Shown here: in pieces, positions 35,863-48,600 of the stretch
Position numbering within the stretch: position 1 is the stretch's first letter
Layout of the letters: every line of letters starts with the position of its first letter
Assembly: GCA_002783265.1 (NCBI GenBank)
Contig: PFFG01000006.1
Coordinates: 84,159 to 148,158 of the forward strand
Direction: 5' to 3'
Origin: Candidatus Gracilibacteria bacterium CG17_big_fil_post_rev_8_21_14_2_50_48_13
GTDB taxonomy: Bacteria > Patescibacteriota > Gracilibacteria > 1-14-2-50-48-13
DNA length: 64,000 bases
Position numbers and translations under genes: made by a program
Notes under the pieces: generated by a model
Database searches by the model: none
What the model was told of the DNA's origin: nothing
The model's input: the letters and a program-made list of their open reading frames with translations, nothing else

Positions 35863-38800
35863 ATGAACGCCTTACGTCATCTGAAAAAAATCCTTTCAAC
35901 GACATTCCTCGCTTTACTTCTTGCAGTGCTTGGTCAATCCATGACCCTGCAAACCTCCTACGCTTGGACGCAAGGCTATTCGCCACGTTCCTCCGGTGGC
36001 TTTGGCGAGTGGCAATACGGCGGATGTCCATCCGATGGAAGTTTCACTGCATCGTACACCATGAATGCAAATGGTTCGACGACCATTAACGTGGTGATGA
36101 ATGATCGCATGAAGTATTATCTCGAACAAAATGTGTATCCAGACTATAACGTTACGGTCAATCAGGTAGCGTGGACTTTTGCCTTTGGAACAGGCAACGA
36201 CGGGGCAATTTTTGGATGGAAAGATATGCCTCCAACCACTGTTGCTGCAGACGGAAAGACGTTGTCTTTTCAGATTAATGAGACCATTCCCACAACATAC
36301 TTCAACTACCAGGCCAATGTGTACTCCCCCACGGAAAGACTCCTCATCATGAATCAGTCCTACGATGAGTACGATCCAGGATTCAGCTACTCCTTTACGT
36401 GTCCAGGAGGAACTCAAGTTCTCACTCTTCCTGATAGAACTCCTCCGACATATTCAGGAGCACCATTTTATATTAACAACAACGCTGCTAGTGTTTCCAA
36501 CACGAGTGGCCTAGTTTCTATTTCGGGAATATTCGCGACTGACAATGTAGGTCTTGCGCACTGTGATGCCTCAAATGATGGCACATCGTGGACAAATGTC
36601 GGCTGTAATACAGCGTTCAATTGGACCCTAGATATCAGTAGTGGTAGCGGAGACAAATCCGTATGGGGACGAGCATGTGATACAGCGAATAACTGTAATT
36701 ATATGTATTATGACTATATTACATATAATGACCCAGACTACGTCTCTGCATACTGTCTTGCCCCTTCCAATGGTATTACGTTGAATTCAGTAACAAAACG
36801 TCAGGATGGGCAATATGAGATCAAGTTCTCTATTTCCAGTGCCATGGCAAGCAAATCCGCCTGGAAAAACAGCACATATAAAGTCGTGGCAAACATTGAT
36901 ACGGATTATAACAAGTATCCATGGGCAAATGCTGAAGAAAACGCAGAGCGCTATGCGACCGTGACTCCCACCTTCAATGGCACTGAGGGAACCATCATTG
37001 TTGCAGCACCACCAAATGTTGTTGGAAGTTGGGATATACAGCGAGACTGGTATGATGATCAGCTCGTTCGCTATATCTCCATTTTTCCGGATAAAGCAGT
37101 GTATACCAGTAATAACACCTACCTTTGTGATGGATTCGTCAAAGGTATGAAAATACCGGTCAGTAAAACCATGACGATCACAGGTCGTGATGGCACAGTG
37201 TATTCGCTGCTTGTTGAAGATAGCACGAGCATCGAAACAACAGTAACGGCTACGCTTCTTTCTCCTGCAAACACGTCCGTCACCCTGCAAGGGCAGACAC
37301 TGACCACCGGAGTACCAGTCACGCTTTCATCGATCCCCGCAGAAACTGTTCTCAATGTTCGACTTCCCGGTGAAAACTTTGACTATAACTTTGTGCGTCC
37401 AATTTATGGCCAACGCAATGGTTCCCCAGAACAAACACTCAGTAACAACCCTGCACCAGTTCGCACCGTCGACTATACAGACTTTACTTTTAACCGACGG
37501 CGGTATCAGAATCTCTCCAATACTCGGTATATGAGTAATGACTTTACCCACTATCGTCTCGCAAAAACTGTCCAGACAGGTGAGACGACGACCCAAGAAT
37601 TCATTGGGGGCTGGACTGCACTTCCCGCTGGAAACTACATCAACAGTTCAACACAGGTGCAGTATCGCATAACAAATATACCTCGTGAGGCAACGTCAAT
37701 TTACTTCACCGTATCTCCTTCTGAGTTCTACACCATCACGAGTACATGGGGGAACAACAATCGCACCCGCACCGAGTATTTGCTCGATCAGATCAACGCT
37801 ACGGTTTCCTACCCACTTCCGCCTGCTCCCGATATTGTGCAACCCACTGTTACCGAACTCACTGTTGCAGAAGACCGAGCCGGATTTGTGCGAGAAAACA
37901 CCCTTACTATCAGCCCAATTGTTTCTGATGATGTTGGAGTCACGCAGTGTTTGATTGGACGCTCCGCGACAACGATAACAAACGAAGTGAATTGTAGTGG
38001 ATTTAGCTTCGATCTTTTCTCAGCGCTCCCCGCAGAAGATGGACCAAGTACACTCTATTTTATTGCAAAGGATGCAGCAGGAAATTCTTCAGATATTTTT
38101 TCAAAAGTTCTCACCTTAGATCGATCAAAACCGACTCTTCCTGAGTTTGATGCACTCACAACGATGGAATGGTCCGCAAGTCCGTACAGTCTTTCACTGA
38201 CATGTGCAGACCTCGGTTCTGGATGTGCAAATATTTGGTATTCCCTCGCAACGACGCAGGAAGCAAACTGTGGAACTCCCACAGAGCCCGTCACAGGTTC
38301 CATAAGTATCGCGGAACCGACGCAACTGTGTGTACGCATGAGGGATAGCGTCGGCAACGAACAAACCTATGGACCTCTCAATGTGAAAGTAGATGGAGAA
38401 CTCCCTACCTTTGGAACCCCAAGTATCACTTCTGGCGAGACGACCATTCTCCCACAAAGCAGCACGTATTATCTTCAGGCGTCTGAAGGAAACATTTCAG
38501 TCAATGTGTCTGACAACAGCAAGAGTGGCATTCGTCTTGATTCATGCACCGTTTCCATCGATGGAAACAACATTGGAACCTCGACGTGTTCCATCGTCGA
38601 CGACACACTGACCACCTCGATTCCTAACGCACTTGCAGATGGCATGCATACCATCGACATAACAGTGGCAGATATGGTTGGCAATCCCAATACATTGTCT
38701 CTATCTGTGTTTGTCGATACACAAAATCCTACATTTACCCTTGGAAATGGTGTAAATGCTATCGGTGTAGATGTTCTCGAACCCAATCGGGCTCTTCGCG

Positions 38801-41800
38801 TTATCATGCCGACATCCTTTGATGACAGCAATAGCACAGACAACCCTTTGGCGAACTCGGGCATTGCCTACACAACTGTTCGCGTCACTCCCGGAAGTAG
38901 TGATGCAGGTTACGTGATTACGGAAAACAATATTGTGAACTTTGACGCTGCCCGTATGCGCCTTGCAGATAACACCCTCACGATATTGCCTGCAACAGAT
39001 GGAGAAATATTCCCTGCAACTGTTACCTTTACAGGTCTTCCTGCAACAAACAGTTCTGGTGTTCAAGTTTTATACCGTCTTGATGTTAATGCGGCAGACC
39101 GTTCTGGACGGACGCTTGCCTCTCAACCTGGTCTCGCCCTCTTCCGTGACAACCTTCGATTTGATACGTTGTCACCCACCATCGATGGTATGACACGCCT
39201 GAACGTCAGTGCACGACTGGGATTAGGTACTGAAGCAGACCCATACCGCGTTGGTTCTTCGAGAGAGTTACGTACACGATTCCTCGTCACTGAGCGCACA
39301 AACAACAGTAACAACCTTCCTTCCCTCCCCATAACAGCGGCGAGCGTGGAAACTTTTGATCGCCAAGGTCTACCCCTCGAAAATGGCGTGAGTATTAGCA
39401 CACCTCCAAGTTGTGCAAATGTGGATGCGCAGTTAGGTTGTAGCATGGTCACTGTCTTTACACCGGCAGAAAACTTTGATGGCCGCGTCGACCTTCGAGT
39501 GCGGGATAATGCGGGAAACATTTCCGACCCCATCTCCTTTTGGGTACGACAAGACAGTAACCGTCCAATCCTCTTGCCCGACTTCACACTGAGCGCGAAT
39601 GTTGCTGAGAACGATCATTTCAAGGGAACACTGTACCGTTTTACCGCTCAAGGCATAGATAAAAATGGCGCAGACAAGCAGCTCACTGCCTTTGTCAGCT
39701 ATACCAATGCAGCAAACCAGGTGGTCACTATCAATGCGGATATGACAGAGACTGGCGTCAATACCTACACATTTGATGCAGCTCTCGGCTCCATTATTCA
39801 GGGGCAGCAAAATCTCTCCATCTATTTTGAGGATAGCTACGGAAACCGTCATCAAAATGGAGAAAGCACAGCAGAACACACCCTTTCCTACGGAATTTTT
39901 CATGATTCCATTGGACCAGACGTTGCCGACTTTACCTACACATGGAATGAGGACAATGTTGACGTACAGTACACAGGCCTAACGGACCTTTCCTTCCCCG
40001 TGCGTGTTGTCGTGGAAAGTTCTGAAGATGGCATAACGTGGACCTCCTTTGGCGACGCACAGGTTCGAACCGATGGTGCCGGCGATGCATTTACCATTGC
40101 CAATGTGCCCGTAGCCTCTTCGGTCCGCGTACGTTTTGAAGATAGTGTCAAAGATTACGCTCAAGGAAATACGGTTGCGGCCAGCTTCACACCAAACACC
40201 TTCTATATCCAGCGCGATATGGTGCTTTCTGTTGAAGAAAATGGTGAGTCTCTGCGAGTCGGCTACGTTCCCGAAACAACGCTCAATCTCGGACGAGTAA
40301 GTTCCTACGAGGTTAGCTATACAGGCCCCCATGGTCGTACGGGAAGCTTCTCCAGCCCAACGAGCTTTGATGCCGCTGGCGGTGAACTTGGATCCATTGA
40401 TCTTCCTCTTATGGGAACCTACACGTTCACCACGACACTGAAGTACAACGACGGAACACAGGATCTTGTTGCCGTACGAACCTATGAGCAAACCACAGAT
40501 ATTATCAATCCTCGCGCAACTCTTCGTATTGCCGAAGTAGAAAACGAAATTCGCTATGATGCGGATCTCGAAACCTATTATGTGCGGAGTAATAATCCTG
40601 AACTCGCACTGAACTACACGGTGGCACCGGAATACACCTCAGGAGCCACAACCATTTACGATGACTCCCTCCCTCTCACCCTTCGCGTTGAAGGCGCGGA
40701 TATTCCTGCCTCTATGAGTATCAACCCTGATCAGTCACCAACAGGCGCCATTCAGGTAGAACTTCTTGAGGACAGAATTTATACACTCCAGGGTGTCTTT
40801 ACGGATGGTGCTGGACGCAGTGTTTCTCAGACCTTCCGCGTCGTTAAAGATCGTGCTGAGCCGCAAATTCAAACACGTTTTGTTTCTATAGCAGACGGTA
40901 CACAGCTCTCTGTTGTATCACGAGCATCCACGGATCCGGCTGGCACAAGGGTTTCCCCTGCATCAGATGTATACCTTGATGTGCTCGTCCTGAATGAAGA
41001 AGAACCCGTGACACTTGCCGTACAAAACAATGAAACGGCACTTGGTGCAGGCGAAGCAGTACCTGGGCTTCTTGCCGGCCAGCAAGGTGTTCGATACCGA
41101 TTATCCAACCTCACGGAAGGTACACTCAATACCTACAACATTACAGCAACAGACCGCGCAGGATTCACGCGCAACGCTTCTGCTTCTGTGCGATACGATG
41201 CATCAGCACCTGCCCTCATTGCAGGAAGTGTTGAATTCAGCTCAGATGCTTTGGCAAACAATCCAGCAGCTATGACCGCTCAGTTTGAAGATTACACCCC
41301 AGTCTATTACCGCACGACTATAGGTGGTGTACAAAGTGAACGACAAGCCTACAACGGCAACATTGCCCTACCTGAAGGATCCATAACCGATCTTTCTCTC
41401 GTCTTTGAAGATGAGTTTGGCACACAAACGGAAAGTTATCCTTTTGCCAATCCGATCTATGTCGACTCCATCGTTCCAACAGCAAGCCTCACCCTCTCCC
41501 CTTCCGTGAGTGCCAATACTCCTGAAGTGAGCGTTATGGCAACGAACATTGTTGATGCCAGCCCGTTTATGGACTGGACTGCTTCGATTGGAGGAAACAT
41601 CGTTGCATCCGGACGTGTCATTGACACTCAGTACGAGGGACCAACAACCCTTGGCACGGTGCCTTTGCAGCTCAATACGAACAACGTCATTACCCTTCAA
41701 TTACGCGATTCCCTCGGTAACCCAAGTGCGCCCATACTTCTCTCTATTCTTCAAGATGATCAGGCGCCTCAGGTGACCTTTACGGACGAAGCAATTTTGA

Positions 41801-42555
41801 GTGATCCCGTGTACGACTGGTCCTTTACGGTCACGGATGGTCTCGGCGTGGGCATTGAAAACGTGTCTGCGACCATGCTTGATGTTTCCAATGGATTCAC
41901 AAATAGCGTCGGATTAACAACTACCATTGATACAGGAACCTACACAAGCGTGTGGAATTCAACATCAACGGTGCCTGGCCATAGCTACGCCCTTGCAGTG
42001 ACCACACGAGATGGCCTGGGCAATGAACGGACTTATCGTTCCACGTCCATAGCCTTCCCGCGTACAGCGCTTGATGAGAACAACCCTAACCTGGATCCAA
42101 TTACTATTCCAGAATCGATCACAGGTGATATTCTCAAGGTTACCGTCGACAACGGATCCACCATACGATATATCGCAGAGAACCTTCCTCGTGGAACAGA
42201 CCTCTATCTTGCGGATGTCCTTGCCAATGGTGAAAATACACTCGCTACTGGCGACATGCCTCGTGTCCTCAGTAAGTTCCCTGTCGGGTTCTACACCATC
42301 ACTATTGAAGACAACGAAGGAAACCTTGAAGAAATCAATGAATATCTTGTCTCTCCCTACTACCTCGATGCTGGTGCCGATATCAACGGTGACGGCTTTG
42401 GGGGAGGAATCTCCGACCATAAGCTCGTAAGAAGTGCCGAAGAGCAAGGGAACATCTATGGCACCGACGCACTAGTTGTTGCGCGCCTCGGGGGTATCAA
42501 GGGCATTATCGAAACAAATATCGCGAACCAAATAGCCGTGTTCCTACAAAGATAA
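35863..42555 (+). CDS. Giant secreted Ig-like-repeat protein with C-terminal EF-hand/dockerin-like domain (paralog 1)
   Basis: 2230 residues. A signal peptide (about 1-34, LLAVLGQSMTLQTSYAW) is followed by many Ig-like modules. Typical units contain VGVTQC...AKDAAGNSSD or an RDSVGNEQ-like end and a following D-x-x-x-P linker, some with paired cysteines. From about residue 1400 onward the protein aligns module by module with the next gene (PLMGTYTFTTTLKYNDGT, VKDRAEPQ). The last ~65 residues contain DINGDGFGGGISDHKLV, an EF-hand-like calcium loop close to dockerin, then a helical GGIKGIIETNIANQIAVFL. No transmembrane anchor or LPxTG is seen. Inference: a cell-surface adhesin or matrix protein. 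The start follows catttttctccccgc. Confidence 0.85.
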   Translation: MNALRHLKKILSTTFLALLLAVLGQSMTLQTSYAWTQGYSPRSSGGFGEWQYGGCPSDGSFTASYTMNANGSTTINVVMNDRMKYYLEQNVYPDYNVTVNQVAWTFAFGTGNDGAIFGWKDMPPTTVAADGKTLSFQINETIPTTYFNYQANVYSPTERLLIMNQSYDEYDPGFSYSFTCPGGTQVLTLPDRTPPTYSGAPFYINNNAASVSNTSGLVSISGIFATDNVGLAHCDASNDGTSWTNVGCNTAFNWTLDISSGSGDKSVWGRACDTANNCNYMYYDYITYNDPDYVSAYCLAPSNGITLNSVTKRQDGQYEIKFSISSAMASKSAWKNSTYKVVANIDTDYNKYPWANAEENAERYATVTPTFNGTEGTIIVAAPPNVVGSWDIQRDWYDDQLVRYISIFPDKAVYTSNNTYLCDGFVKGMKIPVSKTMTITGRDGTVYSLLVEDSTSIETTVTATLLSPANTSVTLQGQTLTTGVPVTLSSIPAETVLNVRLPGENFDYNFVRPIYGQRNGSPEQTLSNNPAPVRTVDYTDFTFNRRRYQNLSNTRYMSNDFTHYRLAKTVQTGETTTQEFIGGWTALPAGNYINSSTQVQYRITNIPREATSIYFTVSPSEFYTITSTWGNNNRTRTEYLLDQINATVSYPLPPAPDIVQPTVTELTVAEDRAGFVRENTLTISPIVSDDVGVTQCLIGRSATTITNEVNCSGFSFDLFSALPAEDGPSTLYFIAKDAAGNSSDIFSKVLTLDRSKPTLPEFDALTTMEWSASPYSLSLTCADLGSGCANIWYSLATTQEANCGTPTEPVTGSISIAEPTQLCVRMRDSVGNEQTYGPLNVKVDGELPTFGTPSITSGETTILPQSSTYYLQASEGNISVNVSDNSKSGIRLDSCTVSIDGNNIGTSTCSIVDDTLTTSIPNALADGMHTIDITVADMVGNPNTLSLSVFVDTQNPTFTLGNGVNAIGVDVLEPNRALRVIMPTSFDDSNSTDNPLANSGIAYTTVRVTPGSSDAGYVITENNIVNFDAARMRLADNTLTILPATDGEIFPATVTFTGLPATNSSGVQVLYRLDVNAADRSGRTLASQPGLALFRDNLRFDTLSPTIDGMTRLNVSARLGLGTEADPYRVGSSRELRTRFLVTERTNNSNNLPSLPITAASVETFDRQGLPLENGVSISTPPSCANVDAQLGCSMVTVFTPAENFDGRVDLRVRDNAGNISDPISFWVRQDSNRPILLPDFTLSANVAENDHFKGTLYRFTAQGIDKNGADKQLTAFVSYTNAANQVVTINADMTETGVNTYTFDAALGSIIQGQQNLSIYFEDSYGNRHQNGESTAEHTLSYGIFHDSIGPDVADFTYTWNEDNVDVQYTGLTDLSFPVRVVVESSEDGITWTSFGDAQVRTDGAGDAFTIANVPVASSVRVRFEDSVKDYAQGNTVAASFTPNTFYIQRDMVLSVEENGESLRVGYVPETTLNLGRVSSYEVSYTGPHGRTGSFSSPTSFDAAGGELGSIDLPLMGTYTFTTTLKYNDGTQDLVAVRTYEQTTDIINPRATLRIAEVENEIRYDADLETYYVRSNNPELALNYTVAPEYTSGATTIYDDSLPLTLRVEGADIPASMSINPDQSPTGAIQVELLEDRIYTLQGVFTDGAGRSVSQTFRVVKDRAEPQIQTRFVSIADGTQLSVVSRASTDPAGTRVSPASDVYLDVLVLNEEEPVTLAVQNNETALGAGEAVPGLLAGQQGVRYRLSNLTEGTLNTYNITATDRAGFTRNASASVRYDASAPALIAGSVEFSSDALANNPAAMTAQFEDYTPVYYRTTIGGVQSERQAYNGNIALPEGSITDLSLVFEDEFGTQTESYPFANPIYVDSIVPTASLTLSPSVSANTPEVSVMATNIVDASPFMDWTASIGGNIVASGRVIDTQYEGPTTLGTVPLQLNTNNVITLQLRDSLGNPSAPILLSILQDDQAPQVTFTDEAILSDPVYDWSFTVTDGLGVGIENVSATMLDVSNGFTNSVGLTTTIDTGTYTSVWNSTSTVPGHSYALAVTTRDGLGNERTYRSTSIAFPRTALDENNPNLDPITIPESITGDILKVTVDNGSTIRYIAENLPRGTDLYLADVLANGENTLATGDMPRVLSKFPVGFYTITIEDNEGNLEEINEYLVSPYYLDAGADINGDGFGGGISDHKLVRSAEEQGNIYGTDALVVARLGGIKGIIETNIANQIAVFLQR

Positions 42556-42568
42556 ACCGGTGAGGTGG

Positions 42569-42598
42569 TTGCAGAAAAGGTTGGGTGTCCTGTATACT
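42569..42598 (+). promoter_or_regulatory. Promoter of giant secreted protein 2
   Basis: -35 TTGCAG (42569-42574), 18-base spacer, -10 TATACT (42593-42598). No terminator separates the two giant genes, so read-through from the first is also possible. Confidence 0.6.
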
Positions 42599-42623
42599 TA
42601 CACGATACCCACTTTTTCTCCAC

Positions 42624-45600
42624 ATGAAAAATACCGTTTACCAGAGCCTTCGTCGCTCTATCGCATCCCTTGCCTGCTTGGCCATTCTCTTTGGCGTACT
42701 CCCTCAGGGAAGTTTTGCAGGAATCATTCCAACGGCGGAAGCACAAAGTGCGCCCTGCGCCATTGTTATTGGTAATGCGAACCAATCGAGCAACACGACA
42801 ATTTTGATTGGTGTACAAAAGTACTCCGCAAATTATGTGTACTCCAATTGTTCCTACGGAAGTCTTCGCCTCGTCCAACTTATGGGACCAAGCGCTCTTT
42901 CGCCAAGCCTTCCCTACACCGTTCCGGTCAATTCAGGTAACTTTACACTCAGCAACGCAACGACGGGGAGCTACAGTTTTCAGCTGCAGATGACAGATGT
43001 TCAGGGTAACCTTATTGCAACAGATACCTTTGGAGTCACCATGACCAACACCGGTGGAGGTGCTGGAACACGTACAATTTTTACGGACATCACTCAGGGT
43101 AACCAGGTTACCTGTAGTAATCATCGCCCGATCTACGTCTACGACAATGCAACGAATACACGAATCGGCACGCTCAATAGCGGTTCTGACTCCGTGGTTT
43201 CAACATCGCCAAGCCTACGCTTTGAGCAGGCTGGTGGAACGATTACCCAAAGCTCCTATGCAGGTCAAAACGCAACAGAGAAAGGTATTATGGTGGGAAA
43301 TACGGCAGGCACATATTTTTCCAATAGTGGATTTGTAACTAATAATTCATCGAATGTTTCTACAACCCTTACTGGCCTTCCTGTAGGGGCAACAACGCGT
43401 GTGGAAGTCAAACCCTTCATTCTACTTCCATCTCCTTATAATACGCGTGTTTGTGGTTCTACAACGCTTGACATCTATATTCCCGCACCTCAGCCACCAA
43501 GTGCGCCCGCAAGTGCGAATTTGACTCCATCCGGGGCAAATCTCGGTTTGTCGTGGAGCAGTGTGAGTGGAAGCGGCATGACGTATGGATATATTGTTGA
43601 AGAAGACACAGGGTCTGGTTTTCAAGCTCAACCAGAAATCACGACGGCAAGTACCAGTGCAACTTTTACCGGTGTTGTTGCGGGTGCGACCTATCGTTTC
43701 CGTGTCAAAGCCATCAGTGGCGGACTTTCAAGTGCATACACCACGAGTAATACTTACCAAGCCCCCTTTGCAACCCCTACCCTTTCTGCCTTTACGGTTG
43801 GCTCTGCCACACCGGGTGCACAAACGGGCTGGGCAAACTCGACAACTATAACCTATAGCATAGGCGGTAGTAACCTTGGAGCAAACGCGCAGTATGAAAT
43901 TGATGACGGTAGTGGCTTTCGTTCCGTGTCAGGAAATACAGGAAGCTTCAGCCTTACGGGCGCGGGTCCGAGTTACACTCTCAGTGTCCGAGCAAGAAAC
44001 GGTGCCACGGGTACGTGGTCAAATGTTTTGGCGAGTACACCTGCAACAATAAAGGTTGATACAACAGCGCCAACGGTTACTGCCCTTGCGGTATCCGGCC
44101 AGGCCATTTTTGGTGGCGATACGCCTCTGAATTCTATTGGATGTGCGGATCCCTCTCTTAGCGACGGCAGTGCCGGCAGTGGTTGTTTTGCACGGGAATT
44201 TCTCATTGAGCCATTAAGCGAAACCTCTGCATGTTCTACGCGAACCGGCCAGGCTTGGCTTACGGCCTCTGGCAGCCCCTTTACGACTATGATCAACAGC
44301 GGATCGGTCTGTTTCCGTGCACGGGATGCTGCTGGAAATACAGGGTACAGTGCGCGAACCAATGTCATTATTGATCGCACGGCTCCCACCATTAGTAATG
44401 CTGCTCTTGCGCGAAATAGCACTCCACTTCTTTCGAATGGAAACACGTGGTACAGCACAGAAAATGCAGATACAACCTTGAGTTTTGATATAGCAGATGA
44501 CCAGCTCGCATTTTTTGGAGCAGATGCTTTGAAAACATGTACCGTGACGGTGGGTGGAACGGCGGTGACAAACACAGGAAACACCTGCGCCATTCCTGGA
44601 GGCGATCCTACAAAACGGACTGTCAGCATTCCAGCTTCCAGTATTTCTGAAGGACCCAACGCCATCAGTATTCAGGTAACAGACCAGAATGATCGACCTG
44701 GCACCTTTGCACTCACGCTCCTTCGTGATCTCGCGGACCCCATCCTCAGTGTCAGCGGACTCACGGAAAATGATCCAAACTACGCCACGTCGGTTCGCAG
44801 TGACATTGTCATGAGTTGTGCCGACGGTGCAGGTAGCGGATGTGCTCCATCAAGTCTGCAGTATTTGCTCGCCAGTAATCTCACCGGCACTTGTAGTGAC
44901 TATGACGCCGATACCCGATGGGTAACCTGTGCAGATACGGGGAATTGTCAGCTTCCAGCCGTACAGACGATCAGCCAGTTGTGTGTCCGCGCACAGGACG
45001 TAGCAGGACGCCAAACCATGAGTAGTCTTTACACCATCAGTGTCGATACGGATTTGCCAACGATCAGTGCAGTTAGTGTGACAAGCGGCACCCCCATAAC
45101 AGCACAAAACAGTGTCTATTATGTGCGAAATACCTCAGCCACCATCACCTTCACGCCCGACGACATCGGTACAGGTATTGATCGCTGTGAAATCGACGGA
45201 GTCGCCATTGCTTGTAGTGCAGCCACTCCCGTATCCCACGATCTCACAAATCTCGCAGAAGGTGCGGCTTCACTTCGCCTCAGTGTCTTTGATCGCGCTG
45301 GAAACCCTCGTCACGTCGACCTCTCCCTGTTCGTCGACACAACGCCTCCTTCCATCACGGGTACCTTCTCGGCCCTTGCATCAGAAACCGATCGCACGAT
45401 GACACTCACTCTCCCTACCTCCTTTGAGGATACGGATGGGTCTGGAGTTGCTTCCCTGGTTATTCAAGTACTGCAGGACGGTGTTCCCTTCACCGCCCTT
45501 ACGGGAAATATGATTACGGGAACGAATCCGCTTATCAGTGTGGATGCAACGACAGGAAGCCTAATTATCCTGCGTGATACGACAGAGGGGGCTCCTGCAT

Positions 45601-48600
45601 TTCCTGCGTCGGTGACGCTAACGGGCCTACCTGCTACCATTGGAGGTAATCAAACGACCTACTCCTTCACTCTGCGTGCAGTAGACATTGCGCAAAATGA
45701 AGCAACTGCAACAGACACAGCAAATGTGAGCGGCCTTGCCTTTGATACCATTGCACCAAACATGACCTTACTCCGTAGTACGGCAAATGGACTTGGCGAC
45801 AATACGTCACCCTACTTGGTCAACAGTACACAACAGTTACCTCTCATTATCACCTTGCTTGAGGGCAACAACAGCGTTCCTCTTCGCAGTAGCACACCGG
45901 TTTCCCTGGTGCTAGAGAATGGATCTGGGGTAAGTGTCAACGGTAGCAGTGTGGTTTGCACGACGCTTCTTTCAGACCGTACCTGTACGGGAACTGTCAC
46001 TCTTCAAGTGCCTGCTAACTTCAATGGCACTGCTGGATTTCGACTTAGTGATGCTGGAGGAAATTTGAGTGATCCCTACACCGTTTCCATCAAACAGGAT
46101 AGTGATGCTCCAACGTGGGGACCAAACGGACGTATTGAAGCCATTTCTTCCGACGGCAGTGCACTTTTGCCAGAAAATACACCTTTCCTTTCTGAATCCT
46201 TCTACTTCCGTGCTGTTGACCTGCAAAACGACGATGCGGAGACTCAGACCTTCGCTCTCGTTTCCTTCACCAATGCCGACGGCACTCTTGTGACCCAACG
46301 TGTTTCTATGACACCTGGAGCAAGTGGTGTGTATACCTTCCCCGTGAACCTTTCGGGTCTCCCCTATGGGACATCGACCATTTCCTTCATCATGGAAGAT
46401 GCCTATGGGAACCAGCAACCTGCAGGCGATACCAAGACGTTTACTGTGTTCTATGATAATCGAGGACCCGTTATAAACGGCTTTGCATATCAGTTCGAAA
46501 ACAATGATGCCATTGTGAGTTTTACTAGCATCACTGAGGATTCTTTTCCTGTACGGGTTGCCGTTGCATCGTCGACGGACGGAGACACATGGACACCTCG
46601 GGATGATGTACAAATTGGTCCGTTTGCCAATGCGGCGGCCGCAGCGAATTTTACTACACGAATCAGCGAAGTCCTTCCTGGCTCTCAGCTTCGTCTGGAA
46701 TTTACCGATGCGAGCTCGGGGTACGTGAGCAATGGAACTTCCTTTGACACAACGGGTACCACAACATCGCAGTTTCTCATGCGCGACATGCTTCTCAGTG
46801 TTGCCGTTGATCGAGCAAATGAGCAGATCCAGCTGTCCTATGTTCCTCAAGGCGGAATTACCAATTTGACTGCATACACGGTATCATTCACGGGCCCTTC
46901 AGGGCGGACGGGCAACTTCCCTGCGATTACCACCTTTGACCCAGCTGGTGGCACGGTAGGCGCAATCGATGCACCACTTATGGGCACCTACACGTTCTCC
47001 GCGACATTGGTGAAAGAGGATGGATCTCAGCAAGTCACCACCCGTACCTTTGTTCTGAGCGAAGATATTTTAGAGCCGAGGGCAACGATTTCCCTCACCC
47101 CTAGTGCAAACTTGAATTTTAATGAGACCGATAATACTTGGTACTTCAATTCGGATAATCCGACACTACCGTTTACCTACAGCTTTGCTCCTCAGCAAGG
47201 CAGTGTGTACGAAGAGAGTCTCCCTGTCACGATCGATGGAAATGGAGCGACTTTTGATGATCCACTCTCGCTCCCTACTCTGGGCAGTGGGAACAATACC
47301 GGTACCTACAATGTCGATCTCGTAGATGACAATATCTATAACGTAACGGTTTCTGTAACGGATAATGCGGCGGCAAGAAACCAGGTTTCCTATAGTTTCC
47401 GTATTGTCAAAGACCGCAGCAACCCTGATCTGCGTCTCATACCGCGTGTAGCAGGAACAGAGCTGACGCTCTTTGGTAGCGCACCCGGCGAAGAAGCAAT
47501 TCTCCAAACAAAGTCGGATACTGTAGAAATTGAGGCGTTGGTCGATGGTGAACTTGAGCCCGTGGAGATGACATTGACTCTCGATGGCAATACCATCGAT
47601 ACACGAGCAGCAGTGCCCACACTTGGAACGGCACCGTACACCCAGGGCTTCATCTATACCCTGTCCAATCTCGCCGACGAAACCGTGCACCCTATCGTAG
47701 TGACGGTGCGTGACCGCTCTGGTCGTATGAGTACGCAGCAACTGCAAATTCGTCGTGACAACCAAGCACCAAACATTAGCGGGACCGTTGCCTTCGCAAC
47801 CAATGCAAGCAGTAATGTGAATCCCGTTCCTCTTACCGCTGGTCTCTCGGTGACCGACTTTACGCAGGTGTTTTACCGTATCGTCGAAGATGGAAATATG
47901 AGCGACCCCTTTGCCTTTACCGGAAATGCGGTCACCCTCAGTGAAGGCATGCACACAGCACTCCAACTTGTCTTTGAGGATGCACTGGGTAATCGATCTG
48001 CACTGCTCAACCCGCTCACAAACGGAGAGACAAGCTATTACATTGATACGCAAATTCCCACCTTCACGGCCACTATGACGCCAAATGTTGCCCGGACCAA
48101 TGCAGGCAATGTCGTGCTTGCCCTGAGCAATATTGTCGATGCGAGCCCGAAGGTGCGGGTGCTCATTACAAGAAATAATCAAAATGTCGTTTCCGAAGAT
48201 CTGCTAGAAACTGCGTACGCAGCTGGAAAGGAGTATACAGTAGCTCTTGATCCAGAGCAGGATAACACGATCACCGTGACCCTTCGCGATGATGCAAACA
48301 ACGATAGTGCCGTGCAGACCTTTACGATTCAGCATGATAGCCGAGGGCCAGAGGTCACAAATGTGGTTGGAGCTCTTGCGGCGGATAACCTTTCTGCAAG
48401 CTGGACCTTCGACGTCGCAGATCAACTTGATCCGTCACTGCAGCTTGTGCGTGTTCTCTACCAGGATCTCACAACGGGTGTGGTTACTTCGTCCACCTTG
48501 GATTTAAGTACCGCACCGAATTTCACCTTTGAAGCGAGCAGCCTACGTGGTGGGCATGAGTACCGTCTGGTGATATTGGCGGAAGACACCTTAGGGAACC

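Noticed and set aside
47166..48182. A 338-residue minus-strand open frame inside the second giant protein
   Set aside because: Shadow of the repeat-coding strand; cysteine- and histidine-rich composition typical of antisense reading.
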